The translations under genes were made by a program, and so were the position numbers. Below, piece after piece: positions 1 to 10,311 of a stretch of DNA of 64,000 nucleotides (position 1 is its first letter; each line of letters opens with the position of its first letter). Origin of the DNA: Balneolaceae bacterium (GTDB taxonomy: Bacteria > Bacteroidota > Rhodothermia > Balneolales > Balneolaceae); contig JAGYJQ010000002.1 of the NCBI GenBank assembly GCA_018401935.1, positions 186,001 through 250,000 on the forward strand, in the 5' to 3' direction. The notes below the pieces were generated by a model. It ran no database searches. It had not been told where the DNA came from and saw nothing but the letters and a program-made list of their open reading frames with translations.

Positions 1-825
1 TATCGAGCACGGGTTATTTTCCTGTGCGCATCCGCAATTGCATCAACCAGTATACTTATGCAATCTAAATCGGCCCGTTTCCCTAATGGAATGGGGAATG
101 ATTCTGGTGAATTAGGCCATAACATTATGGATCACCACTTAGGGGTAGGTGCATCTGCTACTACAGATTCATTTAGGGATAAGTATTATATCGGGCGCCG
201 TCCAAATGGGTTTTACATTCCTCGTTTTAGAAACGTAGATGACGGAACTACGGTTGCTGGTTTTATTCGAGGGTATGGATACCAAGGGGGAGGCTCAAGA
301 AGTAATTGGTCGGAAAATATTCAAGAATATCAGTACGGCCAGGCCTTTAATGAAGCTCTTCTTGAACCTGGTGGATGGTCGATAGGAATGGGTGGATTTG
401 GAGAGTTTTTACCCTATCACGATAATAAAATGACGCTTGACTATGAAAAACTGGATAAATGGGGATTACCCACAGTAACCTTTGACGCTGAGTTTAAAGA
501 AAATGAACTCAACATGCGAAAAGATATGATGAATCAAGCGGCTGAAATGCTAGATAGAGCAGGCTTTAGTTCTATATCAACCTTTGATAATCCTGGTGGA
601 CCAGGATTGGGAATTCATGAAATGGGCACAGCTCGAATGGGTAAAGACCCTAAAACCAGTGTCCTAAACAAATACAATCAAGTGCATTCCGTCCCAAATG
701 TGTTTGTGACCGATGGTTCATTCATGACCTCATCTGGCTGCCAGAATCCATCCTTAACCTATATGGCCTTTACTGCTAGAGCTGTGGCTCATGCCGTTGA
801 AGAGCTAAAGAAAATGAATTTATAG
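1..825 (+). CDS. GMC family oxidoreductase, C-terminal part (5' end outside window)
   Basis: The frame is open from base 1, so the gene starts upstream of the window; the first ATG inside (58) is internal. The visible 274 residues are the C-terminal half of an FAD-dependent GMC oxidoreductase. The late GMC_oxred_C signature is clear: GIHEMGTARMG supplies the catalytic His and the end segment GCQNPSLTYMAFTARA supplies the paired Asn and the FAD-contact region. Family members of this type oxidise sugars or sugar acids and pass electrons to a partner cytochrome. The next gene, starting 10 bp downstream, is the matching small subunit, which supports a gluconate-2-dehydrogenase-like periplasmic complex. 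The substrate cannot be told from sequence, and the N-terminal FAD-binding GxGxxG motif is not in the window. Confidence 0.9.
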   Translation, partial: YRARVIFLCASAIASTSILMQSKSARFPNGMGNDSGELGHNIMDHHLGVGASATTDSFRDKYYIGRRPNGFYIPRFRNVDDGTTVAGFIRGYGYQGGGSRSNWSENIQEYQYGQAFNEALLEPGGWSIGMGGFGEFLPYHDNKMTLDYEKLDKWGLPTVTFDAEFKENELNMRKDMMNQAAEMLDRAGFSSISTFDNPGGPGLGIHEMGTARMGKDPKTSVLNKYNQVHSVPNVFVTDGSFMTSSGCQNPSLTYMAFTARAVAHAVEELKKMNL

Positions 826-835
826 GAGGTTGACT

Positions 836-1435
836 ATGAACAGAAGAGAAGCCTTACAAAAATTAGGATTAAGCTTTGGGATTGTAATTGCCAGCCCGGT
901 ATTGTTTCATGCCTCCTGTGCAAAAAAATCTACCACCTACTTTTTTAATGAACTCGAACTGCAACTGCTCACCGAAACATCGAACGTAATTATTCCTGGA
1001 ACCGACGAATTACCCAAAGCTTCGGATGTTGGGGTTGCCGAATATATTGACCATTATGTAGCAGATATCGTCGAGGATGATGAACAAAAGCAGCTAAGAG
1101 CATTCATGCAACAATATATGAAAGCCATTAGCCCAGAAAAACCTGTTACATACTGGGTAGAGCAGAGTTTTTCATCGGAATGGGAAACAAAAGAAACCTG
1201 GAAAGCGGAAGTCGAAACCTATGAAAAAATGCTTGCTAATGGTTCAGAGGGTACCGTTTCTGACGAAGTAGCCGTATTTGCACTACTCACTAATCTTAAA
1301 TCACTGATGATTAGGGCCTATCGAGGAAGTGAGTTGGTTGGGGAGCAAGTTCTAGCGTATGATCCTGTTCCAGGCCGGCAGATCGGCTGTATTGATCTGG
1401 ATGAAGCTACTGGTGGGCGTATTTGGTCGCTTTGA
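836..1435 (+). CDS. Gluconate 2-dehydrogenase subunit 3 family protein
   Basis: About 199 residues. A perfect AGGAGG at 824-829 sits 6 bp before ATG 836, so this start is preferred over the in-frame TTG at 830. The N-terminus MNRREALQKLGLSFG has paired arginines and a hydrophobic stretch ending in HASCAKK, which reads as a Tat-like or lipoprotein export signal. The body contains the family's pattern of a helical small subunit (NELELQLLTETSNVIIPGTD). It should partner the GMC subunit encoded immediately upstream, whose stop codon overlaps the ribosome binding site, so the two are translationally linked. Subunit 3 proteins assist maturation and export of the flavoprotein; the exact role here is inferred from the family. 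Confidence 0.88.
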   Translation: MNRREALQKLGLSFGIVIASPVLFHASCAKKSTTYFFNELELQLLTETSNVIIPGTDELPKASDVGVAEYIDHYVADIVEDDEQKQLRAFMQQYMKAISPEKPVTYWVEQSFSSEWETKETWKAEVETYEKMLANGSEGTVSDEVAVFALLTNLKSLMIRAYRGSELVGEQVLAYDPVPGRQIGCIDLDEATGGRIWSL

Positions 1436-1452
1436 GGGTTTAAGCAGGTATT

Positions 1453-2304
1453 TTAGCTAGGTTGCCGGGCAATATGAAAGTCCAGAAGGGCCTCCATTGG
1501 ATCTTGGATTACACGAACTAAATTCCATCCATGGTTTTTTAGGGTGCTACCTATAAGACGCTCATGTACAGAGCCAACCGTCCCTACCAATCCTATGTTT
1601 TTGTCAGGCCATTGCTTAAAATAACCGAGCTGAAATTCAATAAAGGCCTCTATCCCTTGTTGAATGAGCTCATGGATATAGGGATGATCTTGAAAATGTG
1701 AAAGTACGGCTGCAAAGGATGCCACATAAGCATTTCCCTGTCCCTGCTTATAAAGTCGAGTGAGGGTATAATTTATATCCATGTTAAAATTTTGCTGCAT
1801 ATAGTCAGAAATCTGAACAGGTAATCGTTTGTAGTAAAAATCTCTTAGCAGATATTTGCCGAAAAAACCGGCACTCCCCTCATCACCTAAGCTGAACCCC
1901 AAAGAAGGAACTCGATCGACAAACTCTACCCCGTCAAAAGCGCCACAATTTGCCCCCGTTCCTAAAATCGCCACTATTCCACTTTTTGACCCAAAAAGCG
2001 CACGAGCAGCAGCCATTAAATCGGTATCTACTTCTACCTTAAGCTCAGGAAATACCGTATAAAAAGCCTCTTTAATGAGCTTTTTCATTGCTAGATTGGA
2101 GCAACCGGCTCCATAAAAAAAGATCGTATCTATGGTAGAAGTTGGTAACTCTCTACTCAGATTCTGTACTTGTTTAGAGAGTTCAATAGAATCAGTAAAA
2201 TAAGGGTTCATACCTAAAGTACGCCCAGACCACAGGAGTTTTTCTCCATCAAGTAGCTTCCAGCTTGTTTTTGTCGATCCACTCTCCGCAATAAGTTGTG
2301 TCAT
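1453..2304 (-). CDS. BadF/BadG/BcrA/BcrD-type ATPase, N-acetylglucosamine kinase-like
   Basis: A 283-residue protein with the ASKHA fold. The N-terminal phosphate-binding loop is IAESGSTKTSWKL, a second phosphate motif is AILGTGANCGAF, and a later LVGTVGSV segment marks the adenosine side. Bacteroidota homologues are annotated as GlcNAc kinases or BadF-family ATPases and act in the cytoplasm on amino sugars, for example in cell-wall recycling. The 3' end faces the GMC/subunit-3 pair with only 17 bp between stops. It is divergent from the PLP enzyme at 2499. The substrate is not proven by any residue visible here; glucosamine or another sugar is possible. Confidence 0.85.
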   Translation of the reverse strand: MTQLIAESGSTKTSWKLLDGEKLLWSGRTLGMNPYFTDSIELSKQVQNLSRELPTSTIDTIFFYGAGCSNLAMKKLIKEAFYTVFPELKVEVDTDLMAAARALFGSKSGIVAILGTGANCGAFDGVEFVDRVPSLGFSLGDEGSAGFFGKYLLRDFYYKRLPVQISDYMQQNFNMDINYTLTRLYKQGQGNAYVASFAAVLSHFQDHPYIHELIQQGIEAFIEFQLGYFKQWPDKNIGLVGTVGSVHERLIGSTLKNHGWNLVRVIQDPMEALLDFHIARQPS

Positions 2305-2410
2305 ATCATCTATGTGAACGATTATAATATGCTTTAAAGTTACAAAGGGCAGGACAGAGTTACATCTATTTTTCCTAAGGTTGTGAATACAAAGTTAGTG
2401 CTATAGCTGT

Positions 2411-2423
2411 AACCAAACTGGTT
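2411..2423. promoter_or_regulatory. Short inverted repeat in a divergent promoter gap
   Basis: AACCA-aac-TGGTT is a perfect 5-bp inverted repeat between the divergent BadF-like kinase and the kynureninase-like gene. A transcription-factor operator is possible, but an element this short may be chance. Confidence 0.2.
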
Positions 2424-2498
2424 CATAATCAAATGGATTCCTAAATTGCTCCGTCCTATAAATTGACCTCTTCAATATTGTACCATTAAAAATTTTCG

Positions 2499-3695
2499 AT
2501 GAGTTATTCTTTTGACAAAAAAGCCCAAGCGCTACTCCCACACTACTCACACTTTAATGTAGCTAATCGGCTCCTTTTTACAGGCCATTCCCATCAAGCA
2601 TGGCCCGATGTTGCTCTTGAAGGTCAAACCGAATACTTCCATGCCTCTGCTAATTTAGTCGATAAAAAATGGGATCTTGCGTTTGAAAAGACAGAGATTC
2701 TCAGAGGGTATCTCAGAGAGTTTTACGACGACCCCGATGGTCTTTATTGTCGTGAGGAAAGTACTCATTTCCTATTTGTAAGCTTGATGAGTGCATGGGA
2801 TTTAATCAACAAGCCGAAAATCATTACAACCGATGGAGAGTTTTATTCACTCTCTAGGCAACTAGCGCGACTAGCCGAAACAGGCCTAGATGTGGTTAAA
2901 ATACCTGCTGGAATAAGCGACGACATTGTTGAAAACATACGAAAGAATTTGGATGACAAAACATCCGCAGTGATGATCTCACGAGTGTACTTCCAAAGTA
3001 GTCTTATTAATCCTCATTTAACTGAGATTGCTGAATTATGCCGTAAGCATGGTGTGCCTTTGGTGATAGATGATTATCATGGAACTAATGTAGTGCCATT
3101 ATCTATCCAGGATGAGGGTCTCGAGGATGCCTTTGTTTTAATTGGCGGGTATAAATATTTACAATGGGGAGAAGCTAACTGCTTTCTTCGCTTCCCTAAA
3201 GACTGTTCCCTTCGTCCGGTTATTACAGGTTGGTTTGCCTCATTCGGCTCCCTTCAAAAAAAACAAGATTTTAGTAAACCCGTTGAATTTGATCCAGGGG
3301 ATCAACGCTTTGCAAGTGGAACCTATGATCCTAGCTCACAATTTAGAGCAGCTAAAGTAGTGGAGTTTTTCAAGAAACATTCGCTAAGTTCTAAGGTCTT
3401 ACGAGCAGGATATCAAGAACAAATTGGCTTATTAAAAAATTTATTCCTAGAACAAGATATCGACCCAGCCATACTACGACTTACCCATAACGAAGATTTG
3501 AGCATGAATGGTGGCTTTCTTTCTTTGCATTCAACACATGCTGTTGCTATCCGAAAACGACTCTTAGAAAAAGATGTTTTTACAGATGCTCGGGATACTA
3601 TACTTCGATTGGGTCCTGCCCCTTATACGACTTCTCAGCAGATTTATGATGTAATTGGTTTGCTTTCCGAGACCGTTACAGAAATGCAGAGTTAA
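2499..3695 (+). CDS. Kynureninase-like aminotransferase class V protein
   Basis: A 398-residue fold-type I PLP enzyme. VIDDYHGTNVVP gives the PLP-ring aspartate and following His, and IGGYKYLQWGEANCFLRFP contains the Schiff-base lysine (about residue 226). The overall layout and length match the kynureninase/class V group. The segment after the lysine differs from the NGGPGAPA of classical kynureninases, so a related hydrolase, desulfurase or aminotransferase activity is possible. No other kynurenine or tryptophan-degradation genes are near. The gene stands alone, divergent from the kinase and followed by a probable terminator at 3730. Confidence 0.78.
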   Translation: MSYSFDKKAQALLPHYSHFNVANRLLFTGHSHQAWPDVALEGQTEYFHASANLVDKKWDLAFEKTEILRGYLREFYDDPDGLYCREESTHFLFVSLMSAWDLINKPKIITTDGEFYSLSRQLARLAETGLDVVKIPAGISDDIVENIRKNLDDKTSAVMISRVYFQSSLINPHLTEIAELCRKHGVPLVIDDYHGTNVVPLSIQDEGLEDAFVLIGGYKYLQWGEANCFLRFPKDCSLRPVITGWFASFGSLQKKQDFSKPVEFDPGDQRFASGTYDPSSQFRAAKVVEFFKKHSLSSKVLRAGYQEQIGLLKNLFLEQDIDPAILRLTHNEDLSMNGGFLSLHSTHAVAIRKRLLEKDVFTDARDTILRLGPAPYTTSQQIYDVIGLLSETVTEMQS

Positions 3696-3729
3696 ACACG
3701 TAAGTATAACGTATTTCATGACTCTATAA

Positions 3730-3763
3730 GAAAAAAGGCATCTAGGTATTTAGTGCTTTTTTA
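3730..3763 (+). terminator. Probable intrinsic terminator after the PLP enzyme
   Basis: An A-rich run and GGCA pair with TGC and a following T6 run (AAAAAAGGCA ... AGTGCTTTTTT), with one bulged base. It lies about 35 bp after the stop at 3695. The stem is imperfect. Confidence 0.45.
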
Positions 3764-3892
3764 ACTCATTTAGTTCTTCACAAGAAGAATCTGAGAGAAA
3801 ACAAATTCCTATATATACTACCATAAATTGATGTGGATATTGTGGTAAATTTACATATATTGAACATATACAAAAAATTATATGAATATACA

Positions 3893-3909
3893 GTGACATG
3901 ATGTGTCAC
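3893..3909. promoter_or_regulatory. Inverted repeat upstream of recA
   Basis: GTGACA-tgatg-TGTCAC is a perfect 6-bp inverted repeat ending 46 bp before the recA start. It could be an operator or a leader hairpin. It does not match the E. coli or Bacillus LexA-box consensus, so an SOS role is only a guess. Confidence 0.35.
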
Positions 3910-3955
3910 CCTGGCGGATTACCTTTTGTTAAACTTTTAATTTCATCTAATACAT

Positions 3956-5017
3956 ATGGCAGACAATCAAAAAATTAAAGCACTCGATATAGCGGTAGGT
4001 CAAATCGAGAAACAGCACGGGAAAGGGACCATCATGAAACTTGGGGATAAGGCCACCCAAAATGTAGACATAATTTCCACTGGTTCTATTTTAGTGGACT
4101 ATGCACTCGGCGTTCAAGGAGTGCCAAGAGGTAGAATCACTGAAATTTATGGCCCAGAAGCGAGTGGTAAAACCACCTTAGCACTACAGGTTATCGCACA
4201 GGCGCAAAAAAATGGTGGATACGCGGCGTTTATCGATGCCGAACATGCCTTTGATCCTCGATATGCTCGTGCTCTGGGAATTAATACCGAAGAACTCCTA
4301 GTCTCACAACCGGATAGTGGAGAACAGGCATTAGAAATTACAGAAACACTCATTCGATCGGGTGCATTAGACGTTATTGTCATCGATTCCGTTGCAGCCC
4401 TAGTACCTAGAGCCGAAATAGAAGGTGAAATGGGCGATTCACACATGGGCTTACAAGCTCGACTTATGTCACAAGCACTGAGGAAAATCACGGGTATTGT
4501 CAATAAAACTCAAACTTCCTGTATCTTTATTAATCAAGTTCGCGAAAAAATTGGGGTTATGTTTGGTAATCCAGAGACTACTACCGGTGGACGGGCACTT
4601 AAATTCTATGCTTCTGTTCGCTTAGATATACGCCGTATAGGTAGTATTAAAAAAGGTGATGAAGTTATAGGAAACCGAACCAAGGTTAAAGTGGCAAAAA
4701 ACAAAGTCGCTCCTCCATTCAAGGTGGTGGAATTCAACATTATGTATGGTAAAGGGGTCTCACGAATAGCCGAGGTCCTAGATTTAGCGGTTGAATATGA
4801 TATCATTCAAAAACGTGGCAGTTGGTTTCGCTACGATGGAGAACCTATTGGTCAGGGAGCAGACTCTGCCATGCAATTCCTCGAAGAAGACCCTGATTTA
4901 TTAGACAAAATGGAGAAAATGGTTCGCGATCAACTAAATGGGTTAGATATTGAAATAAAAGGAGCCACCGCCGAACTGGCTGAGGCTGAACCGTCCACTG
5001 AAAAAGTAGAAAAGTAA
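3956..5017 (+). CDS. recA: Recombinase RecA
   Basis: A 353-residue RecA, the usual length. The Walker A motif GPEASGKT is at residues 66-73, and the Walker B region reads [20 protein letters not shown]. The L2/DNA-binding region ([33 protein letters not shown]) is typical of the family and complete. It forms ATP-dependent filaments on single-stranded DNA, carries out strand exchange and stimulates LexA cleavage. recX follows after 15 bp, the common recA-recX arrangement. The acidic C-terminal tail ([12 protein letters not shown]) is a normal regulatory feature. Confidence 0.98.
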   Translation: MADNQKIKALDIAVGQIEKQHGKGTIMKLGDKATQNVDIISTGSILVDYALGVQGVPRGRITEIYGPEASGKTTLALQVIAQAQKNGGYAAFIDAEHAFDPRYARALGINTEELLVSQPDSGEQALEITETLIRSGALDVIVIDSVAALVPRAEIEGEMGDSHMGLQARLMSQALRKITGIVNKTQTSCIFINQVREKIGVMFGNPETTTGGRALKFYASVRLDIRRIGSIKKGDEVIGNRTKVKVAKNKVAPPFKVVEFNIMYGKGVSRIAEVLDLAVEYDIIQKRGSWFRYDGEPIGQGADSAMQFLEEDPDLLDKMEKMVRDQLNGLDIEIKGATAELAEAEPSTEKVEK

Positions 5018-5032
5018 GACTTCATCTTCATT

Positions 5033-5719
5033 ATGAAGAAATTAGATTCTAATGAATATGATGAGTTAATTCCATTATTACCGCTTACAATTACTGCGAT
5101 TCAAGTTCAGAAAAAGAATAAAGAACGATTTTCATTATACCATGAAGATCGTTTTTTATTAGGTATATCAACTCAAACCCTAGTCTCATGTTCACTAAAA
5201 AAAGGGACTCTGCTAACCTTTGAGATCTTAGCATCTATTCTTGATTTTGAACAATACAGTAAGGCCAAAGAATACACTTTAGGTTTATTATCACGCAGAG
5301 ATCACTCCAACCAAGAACTTATTATAAAAGGAACTAAAAAAGGGTTCAATAAAGAGGTTCTTGAACGCGTGACCTTTGAATTACAAAAAATCAACTACAT
5401 TGATGACCATCGATTTACATCCAATTTCATACATGATGCAATTGAATTAAGGAAATGGAGTCTTAGTAAGATTCAATCTGAACTTCACAAAAAAGGAGTA
5501 TCTAAAAACATCATTAGTGAATTCATTTCTGACCTAGATGAGTCTATTTGGATTGGACAAATGTATAGCTTGATACGTAAAAATAAGGCCAAGTTTAAAC
5601 GGACTGATGCAACGAAACGAAAAAAGAAAATGTATGATTTTTTAGCCCGTAAAGGCTATTCTCCAACTTTAATTTGGAGTGAGATGAATAAACTATTATC
5701 GTTAGTTGAAAGCGAGTAA
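5033..5719 (+). CDS. recX: Regulatory protein RecX
   Basis: A 228-residue protein with the RecX three-helix repeats: KEYTLGLLSRRDHSNQELIIK, a second unit around YIDDHRFTSNFIHDAIELRKWS, and a degenerate C-terminal unit ending ARKGYSPTLIWSEM. It starts 15 bp after recA, the diagnostic context. RecX binds within the RecA filament groove and limits its activity. The N-terminal ~70 residues are an extension beyond the minimal RecX core, as in many Bacteroidota and Firmicutes members. Identification relies on both the helical repeats and synteny. Confidence 0.92.
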   Translation: MKKLDSNEYDELIPLLPLTITAIQVQKKNKERFSLYHEDRFLLGISTQTLVSCSLKKGTLLTFEILASILDFEQYSKAKEYTLGLLSRRDHSNQELIIKGTKKGFNKEVLERVTFELQKINYIDDHRFTSNFIHDAIELRKWSLSKIQSELHKKGVSKNIISEFISDLDESIWIGQMYSLIRKNKAKFKRTDATKRKKKMYDFLARKGYSPTLIWSEMNKLLSLVESE

Positions 5720-5740
5720 AAATGTCCTAATCAAGAGTTC

Positions 5741-6817
5741 ATGAAAAACATCACATTAGAACGTGTTGTTCGAACATTATTGACCGTTCTTACCACCGGC
5801 GTCGTCGTAGTAATAATGTATAATTACATTACCTTGGTCGCCTTTTTAGTTCTAGCTATGATTCTTAGCTATGTACTTGACCCAACAGTGAATAGATTAC
5901 AGCGAATGGGTGTGCATAGGACTATAGGCGTTACCCTAACACTATCGGTCATCATTATGGCTATTGTATTTTTCTCTACCAATGTGGTTCCCATTTTTGT
6001 TGAAGAAATGCTTGAACTCACTAATAATCTAAACATCGAGACCATAGAACTCATTGCCGCTCGTATTGAAACACGTTTGGTACAGGAATATAGCTTTATA
6101 CCTGAAGGCTTTCTAAGAGATAACATTACGAAAATTAGCGAAGAGCTGTTTGATCTAGGTAAGCTTTCTACTGTTCTGAGCGATGCCGTTGGTGTTTTTA
6201 CCAATATATTCTCTGCAGTGCTTGTAGTTCCATTTGCTGCTTTCTTCTTTCTAAAGGATGGTAGCAAAATTCGAAGAGATGTATTACAAATTATCCCGAA
6301 CAAATACTTCGAAACCATACTTACGATTTTAGACTTAGTTGAAAAAAGATTAGGTCTGTATTTTAGAAGTGTACTGGTGCAAAGTACTTTGGTCACTCTG
6401 TTGTCATGGACGACCCTAAGTATTGCCGGACTTGAAAACTCTCTTTCAGTAGGTATATCCGTTGGTATAGCTAATACCATCCCCTACTTTGGGCCCATCA
6501 TTGGGTACGTCCTTTCCATTATTATTTCCATTGTTGAGACGGGGGATTTCAGTTTAGTTCTGTATTGTGTGGTGGCTATTTTTATTGTTCAGATGATTGA
6601 TAATTTAATTTTTCAGCCCTATTTATTCTCCAAATCAGCTGATATGCACCCAGTAGCCATATTGTTTATTATTTTAATTGGGGCCGAAACTGCTGGAATT
6701 TTAGGTATGCTTATTGCAATTCCTTTAGCTACCACCATTCGAATTACCATTAAACAGATTATTTGGAGCTTTAACAATTATCAGATATTTCGACTAGACC
6801 AATCGAGACAAATTTGA
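5741..6817 (+). CDS. AI-2E family transporter (PerM/YdiK-like)
   Basis: A 358-residue polytopic membrane protein with about seven or eight membrane segments: paired N-terminal hydrophobic helices (residues 10-50), a helix at about 65-85, an extracytoplasmic helical region (85-150), and a C-terminal block with the family's PYFGPIIGYVLSIIIS and PYLFSKSADMHPVAILFIILIG signatures. Members are exporters or antiporters; some are Na+/H+ antiporters, and the AI-2 link holds only for TqsA. It starts 21 bp after recX, so it is probably cotranscribed. Substrate unknown. Confidence 0.88.
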   Translation: MKNITLERVVRTLLTVLTTGVVVVIMYNYITLVAFLVLAMILSYVLDPTVNRLQRMGVHRTIGVTLTLSVIIMAIVFFSTNVVPIFVEEMLELTNNLNIETIELIAARIETRLVQEYSFIPEGFLRDNITKISEELFDLGKLSTVLSDAVGVFTNIFSAVLVVPFAAFFFLKDGSKIRRDVLQIIPNKYFETILTILDLVEKRLGLYFRSVLVQSTLVTLLSWTTLSIAGLENSLSVGISVGIANTIPYFGPIIGYVLSIIISIVETGDFSLVLYCVVAIFIVQMIDNLIFQPYLFSKSADMHPVAILFIILIGAETAGILGMLIAIPLATTIRITIKQIIWSFNNYQIFRLDQSRQI

Positions 6818-6852
6818 GTATATTGTAGAAACCATAATCTACGTGAATACCC

Positions 6853-7452
6853 TTGAATGAACTGGTAATTTTTGCCTCAGGCTCAGGTTCCAACTTCCGG
6901 TCAATTATTGATCACATTACAAACGGCCATTTAGACGCTAAAATACTCGGATTAATCACCAACAAAGCTGAAATTGGGGCTATAGATATTGCAAAACAAC
7001 ATGGAATCCCCTACCGTGTATTTGCTTCTGCCCAATTTGAAAGCACTGAGGCATATGAATTAGCCCTTTTGGATCAATGTGTGCAATGGAATCCAAAGTT
7101 GATCATTTGTGCGGGCTACCTAAGAAAAATTCCGACAATACTCATCCAGGCATATCCCAATAGAATTCTCAATATACACCCTTCTTTACTTCCAAAATTT
7201 GGCGGACAGGGATTTTATGGCATACATGTTCATAAGAGTGTACTAGAGAGTAACGAAACTCACACAGGTTGCACGATACATATCGTATCAGCAGAATACG
7301 ATAAAGGCCCTATACTTGCTCAAGAACGTTTACTGGTAGACCCATCTGAATCTGCAGAGCACCTTGCTAAACGCGTGTTAAAGCTTGAACACCAACTTTA
7401 TCCAAGAACTATCGCATCCTATTTAAACCAATTGAATCATCCTACTGCTTAG
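6853..7452 (+). CDS. purN: Phosphoribosylglycinamide formyltransferase
   Basis: A 199-residue GAR transformylase that uses 10-formyl-THF in step three of purine synthesis. It has the N-terminal nucleotide loop FASGSGSNFRSII, the catalytic region ILNIHPSLLPKFGG (Asn and His), and the downstream HTGCTIHIVSAEYDKGPILAQE with the catalytic Asp. The start is TTG at 6853, which gives the expected N-terminus MNELVIFASG; no better ATG is in frame. purH follows after 59 bp, so two purine enzymes are neighbours. Confidence 0.96.
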   Translation: MNELVIFASGSGSNFRSIIDHITNGHLDAKILGLITNKAEIGAIDIAKQHGIPYRVFASAQFESTEAYELALLDQCVQWNPKLIICAGYLRKIPTILIQAYPNRILNIHPSLLPKFGGQGFYGIHVHKSVLESNETHTGCTIHIVSAEYDKGPILAQERLLVDPSESAEHLAKRVLKLEHQLYPRTIASYLNQLNHPTA

Positions 7453-7511
7453 GATATCCCTTTACTTTTAAAAAAACCACTTAACCCTCTGATTATATTT
7501 ATTCATTCGCT

Positions 7512-9140
7512 ATGTCACTTAAACCATTAGAGCAACTACCAAAAACCCCTCTTACCATTAAACGAGCGTTATTATCAGTTTCCGACAAAACAGATATACT
7601 TCCTTTGGCAACGTCTCTACATGCTGCTAATGTTACCCTTTTATCTACCGGTGGCACCTATAAAACATTACAAAACGCAGGCATTCCAGTAACTGAAGTA
7701 GCCAGCCTTACCGGCTTTCCTGAATGCCTTGATGGGCGAGTCAAAACACTGCATCCCGTAATTCATGGAGGCATTCTTGCTCGGACATCCTATGAACCTG
7801 ACAATACCGAATTAAACCAACTTCAAATTGAACCAATCGAGCTAGTAGTTGTAAATTTATATCCTTTCTCTAGTGTTATATCAAAAAGCGATGTGGCCAT
7901 TGCAGAAGCTACAGAATATATAGATATAGGGGGACCAACCATGGTACGAGCAGCAGCGAAGAACTTTGCTCATGTGACTATTTTAAGTAATCCAACTCAG
8001 TATTCAACCTTTTTAGCCGAATTCAACTCATCTTCTGCAATTTCCTACCAAACCAGACTGCATTTAGCACAACAGGCCTTCAACCATACCTATGAGTATG
8101 AACGAGCTATTTCCAATTATTTTGATACCATTCTTCATGCCGAAACTAATGAATCCATAGAGGGTCAAGCCACTGAGTCAAAAGAGGCACCTAAAATAGA
8201 ACAAACTTATTTTCAGGTAAATTTACCGCTACATAATAGCCTACGATATGGGGAAAATCCTCATCAAGAGGCATCTATTTATGGCGAACCCGAAAAATTC
8301 ATCGATTGTTTTCACGGAAAAGAACTCAGTTATAACAACTATTTAGATATAGATTCAGCAGTACGATTATACCAAGATTTCCATGATACGGATCCAACCT
8401 GTGCCATTTTTAAACACACCATACCATGCGGAGTTGCAAGTGCACCCACTTTAAAAGAGGCTTACTTGAAAGCTTTTTCTACCGATAAAGTCTCCCCTTT
8501 TGGGGGGATAGTACTTTGCAACACCCTCCTAGATCTAGATACGGCAATAGCCATCGATTCTATTTTCACTGAAATAATTATCGCACCCGAATATTCAGAC
8601 GACGCCTTAGCCTTGTTGACTCAAAAGAAAAATCGACGCTTAATTAGATTGTTAACCAAACAGGGTATCTCCTCTCAAAAACAGTTCCGATCCATATTTG
8701 GTGGCACATTGGTTCAAGACCAAGACAACAAAGCCATTGATAAGGCATCATTCAAGGTGGTTACAAAAAGACAACCTAGTCAAGAAGAAATGCAGGATAT
8801 GTTATTTGCTTGGAAGATTGTCCGACATGTAAAATCAAATGCCATTGTGTTTGCTAAAGGTGAACAGACACTCGGTATAGGCTCAGGACAAACCTCAAGA
8901 GTAGATTCCTCTCTGATAGCTGTTTCAAAAGCGGCCAAAGAGCAGCTCAGTCTAGTAGGGTCAGCCATTGCATCGGATGCTTTTTTCCCTTTTTCTGATG
9001 GAATTGAGGCGGCGGCACATGCCGGTGCTACTGCGGTGATTCAACCAGGTGGGAGTGTTCGAGATCAGGAAGTAATAGACAAAGCAAATGAATTCGGATT
9101 AACCATGGTATTCACCTCTACCCGCCATTTTAAACATTAA
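7512..9140 (+). CDS. purH: Bifunctional AICAR formyltransferase/IMP cyclohydrolase
   Basis: A 542-residue enzyme for the last two steps of IMP synthesis. The N-terminal MGS-type cyclohydrolase domain begins KRALLSVSDKTDILPLA and contains STGGTYKTL, GRVKTLHPVIHGGILAR and IDIGGPTMVRAAAKNF. The C-terminal AICARFT domain has RYGENPHQEA, FKHTIPCGVASA (catalytic Lys-His) and SDAFFPFSDGIEAAA. Length and order are complete. The Asn of the common KHxNPCG motif is Ile here; variation at this spot is known among FCB bacteria. Confidence 0.97.
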   Translation: MSLKPLEQLPKTPLTIKRALLSVSDKTDILPLATSLHAANVTLLSTGGTYKTLQNAGIPVTEVASLTGFPECLDGRVKTLHPVIHGGILARTSYEPDNTELNQLQIEPIELVVVNLYPFSSVISKSDVAIAEATEYIDIGGPTMVRAAAKNFAHVTILSNPTQYSTFLAEFNSSSAISYQTRLHLAQQAFNHTYEYERAISNYFDTILHAETNESIEGQATESKEAPKIEQTYFQVNLPLHNSLRYGENPHQEASIYGEPEKFIDCFHGKELSYNNYLDIDSAVRLYQDFHDTDPTCAIFKHTIPCGVASAPTLKEAYLKAFSTDKVSPFGGIVLCNTLLDLDTAIAIDSIFTEIIIAPEYSDDALALLTQKKNRRLIRLLTKQGISSQKQFRSIFGGTLVQDQDNKAIDKASFKVVTKRQPSQEEMQDMLFAWKIVRHVKSNAIVFAKGEQTLGIGSGQTSRVDSSLIAVSKAAKEQLSLVGSAIASDAFFPFSDGIEAAAHAGATAVIQPGGSVRDQEVIDKANEFGLTMVFTSTRHFKH

Positions 9141-9210
9141 AATAAATAGCCAAACTCACAGAAAAAAGTTTCAATATTGCCCAAAATGCGTCATATTCTT
9201 TACTTAGTGA

Positions 9211-10299
<1,089 letters not shown>

Positions 10300-10311
10300 A
10301 CATGTTCTTCA

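Noticed and set aside
830-838. TTG at 830 as start of the gluconate-dehydrogenase subunit
   Set aside because: AGGAGG at 824-829 would touch the TTG directly; ATG 836 has correct spacing and a normal export signal.
3893-3909. Classical LexA box in front of recA
   Set aside because: The sequence fits neither the E. coli CTGT-N8-ACAG nor the Bacillus GAAC-N4-GTTC pattern; kept only as an unspecific inverted repeat.
5869-6480. 203-aa open frame on the minus strand
   Set aside because: It is fully antisense to the AI-2E permease gene, has no family features and no sensible neighbour arrangement.
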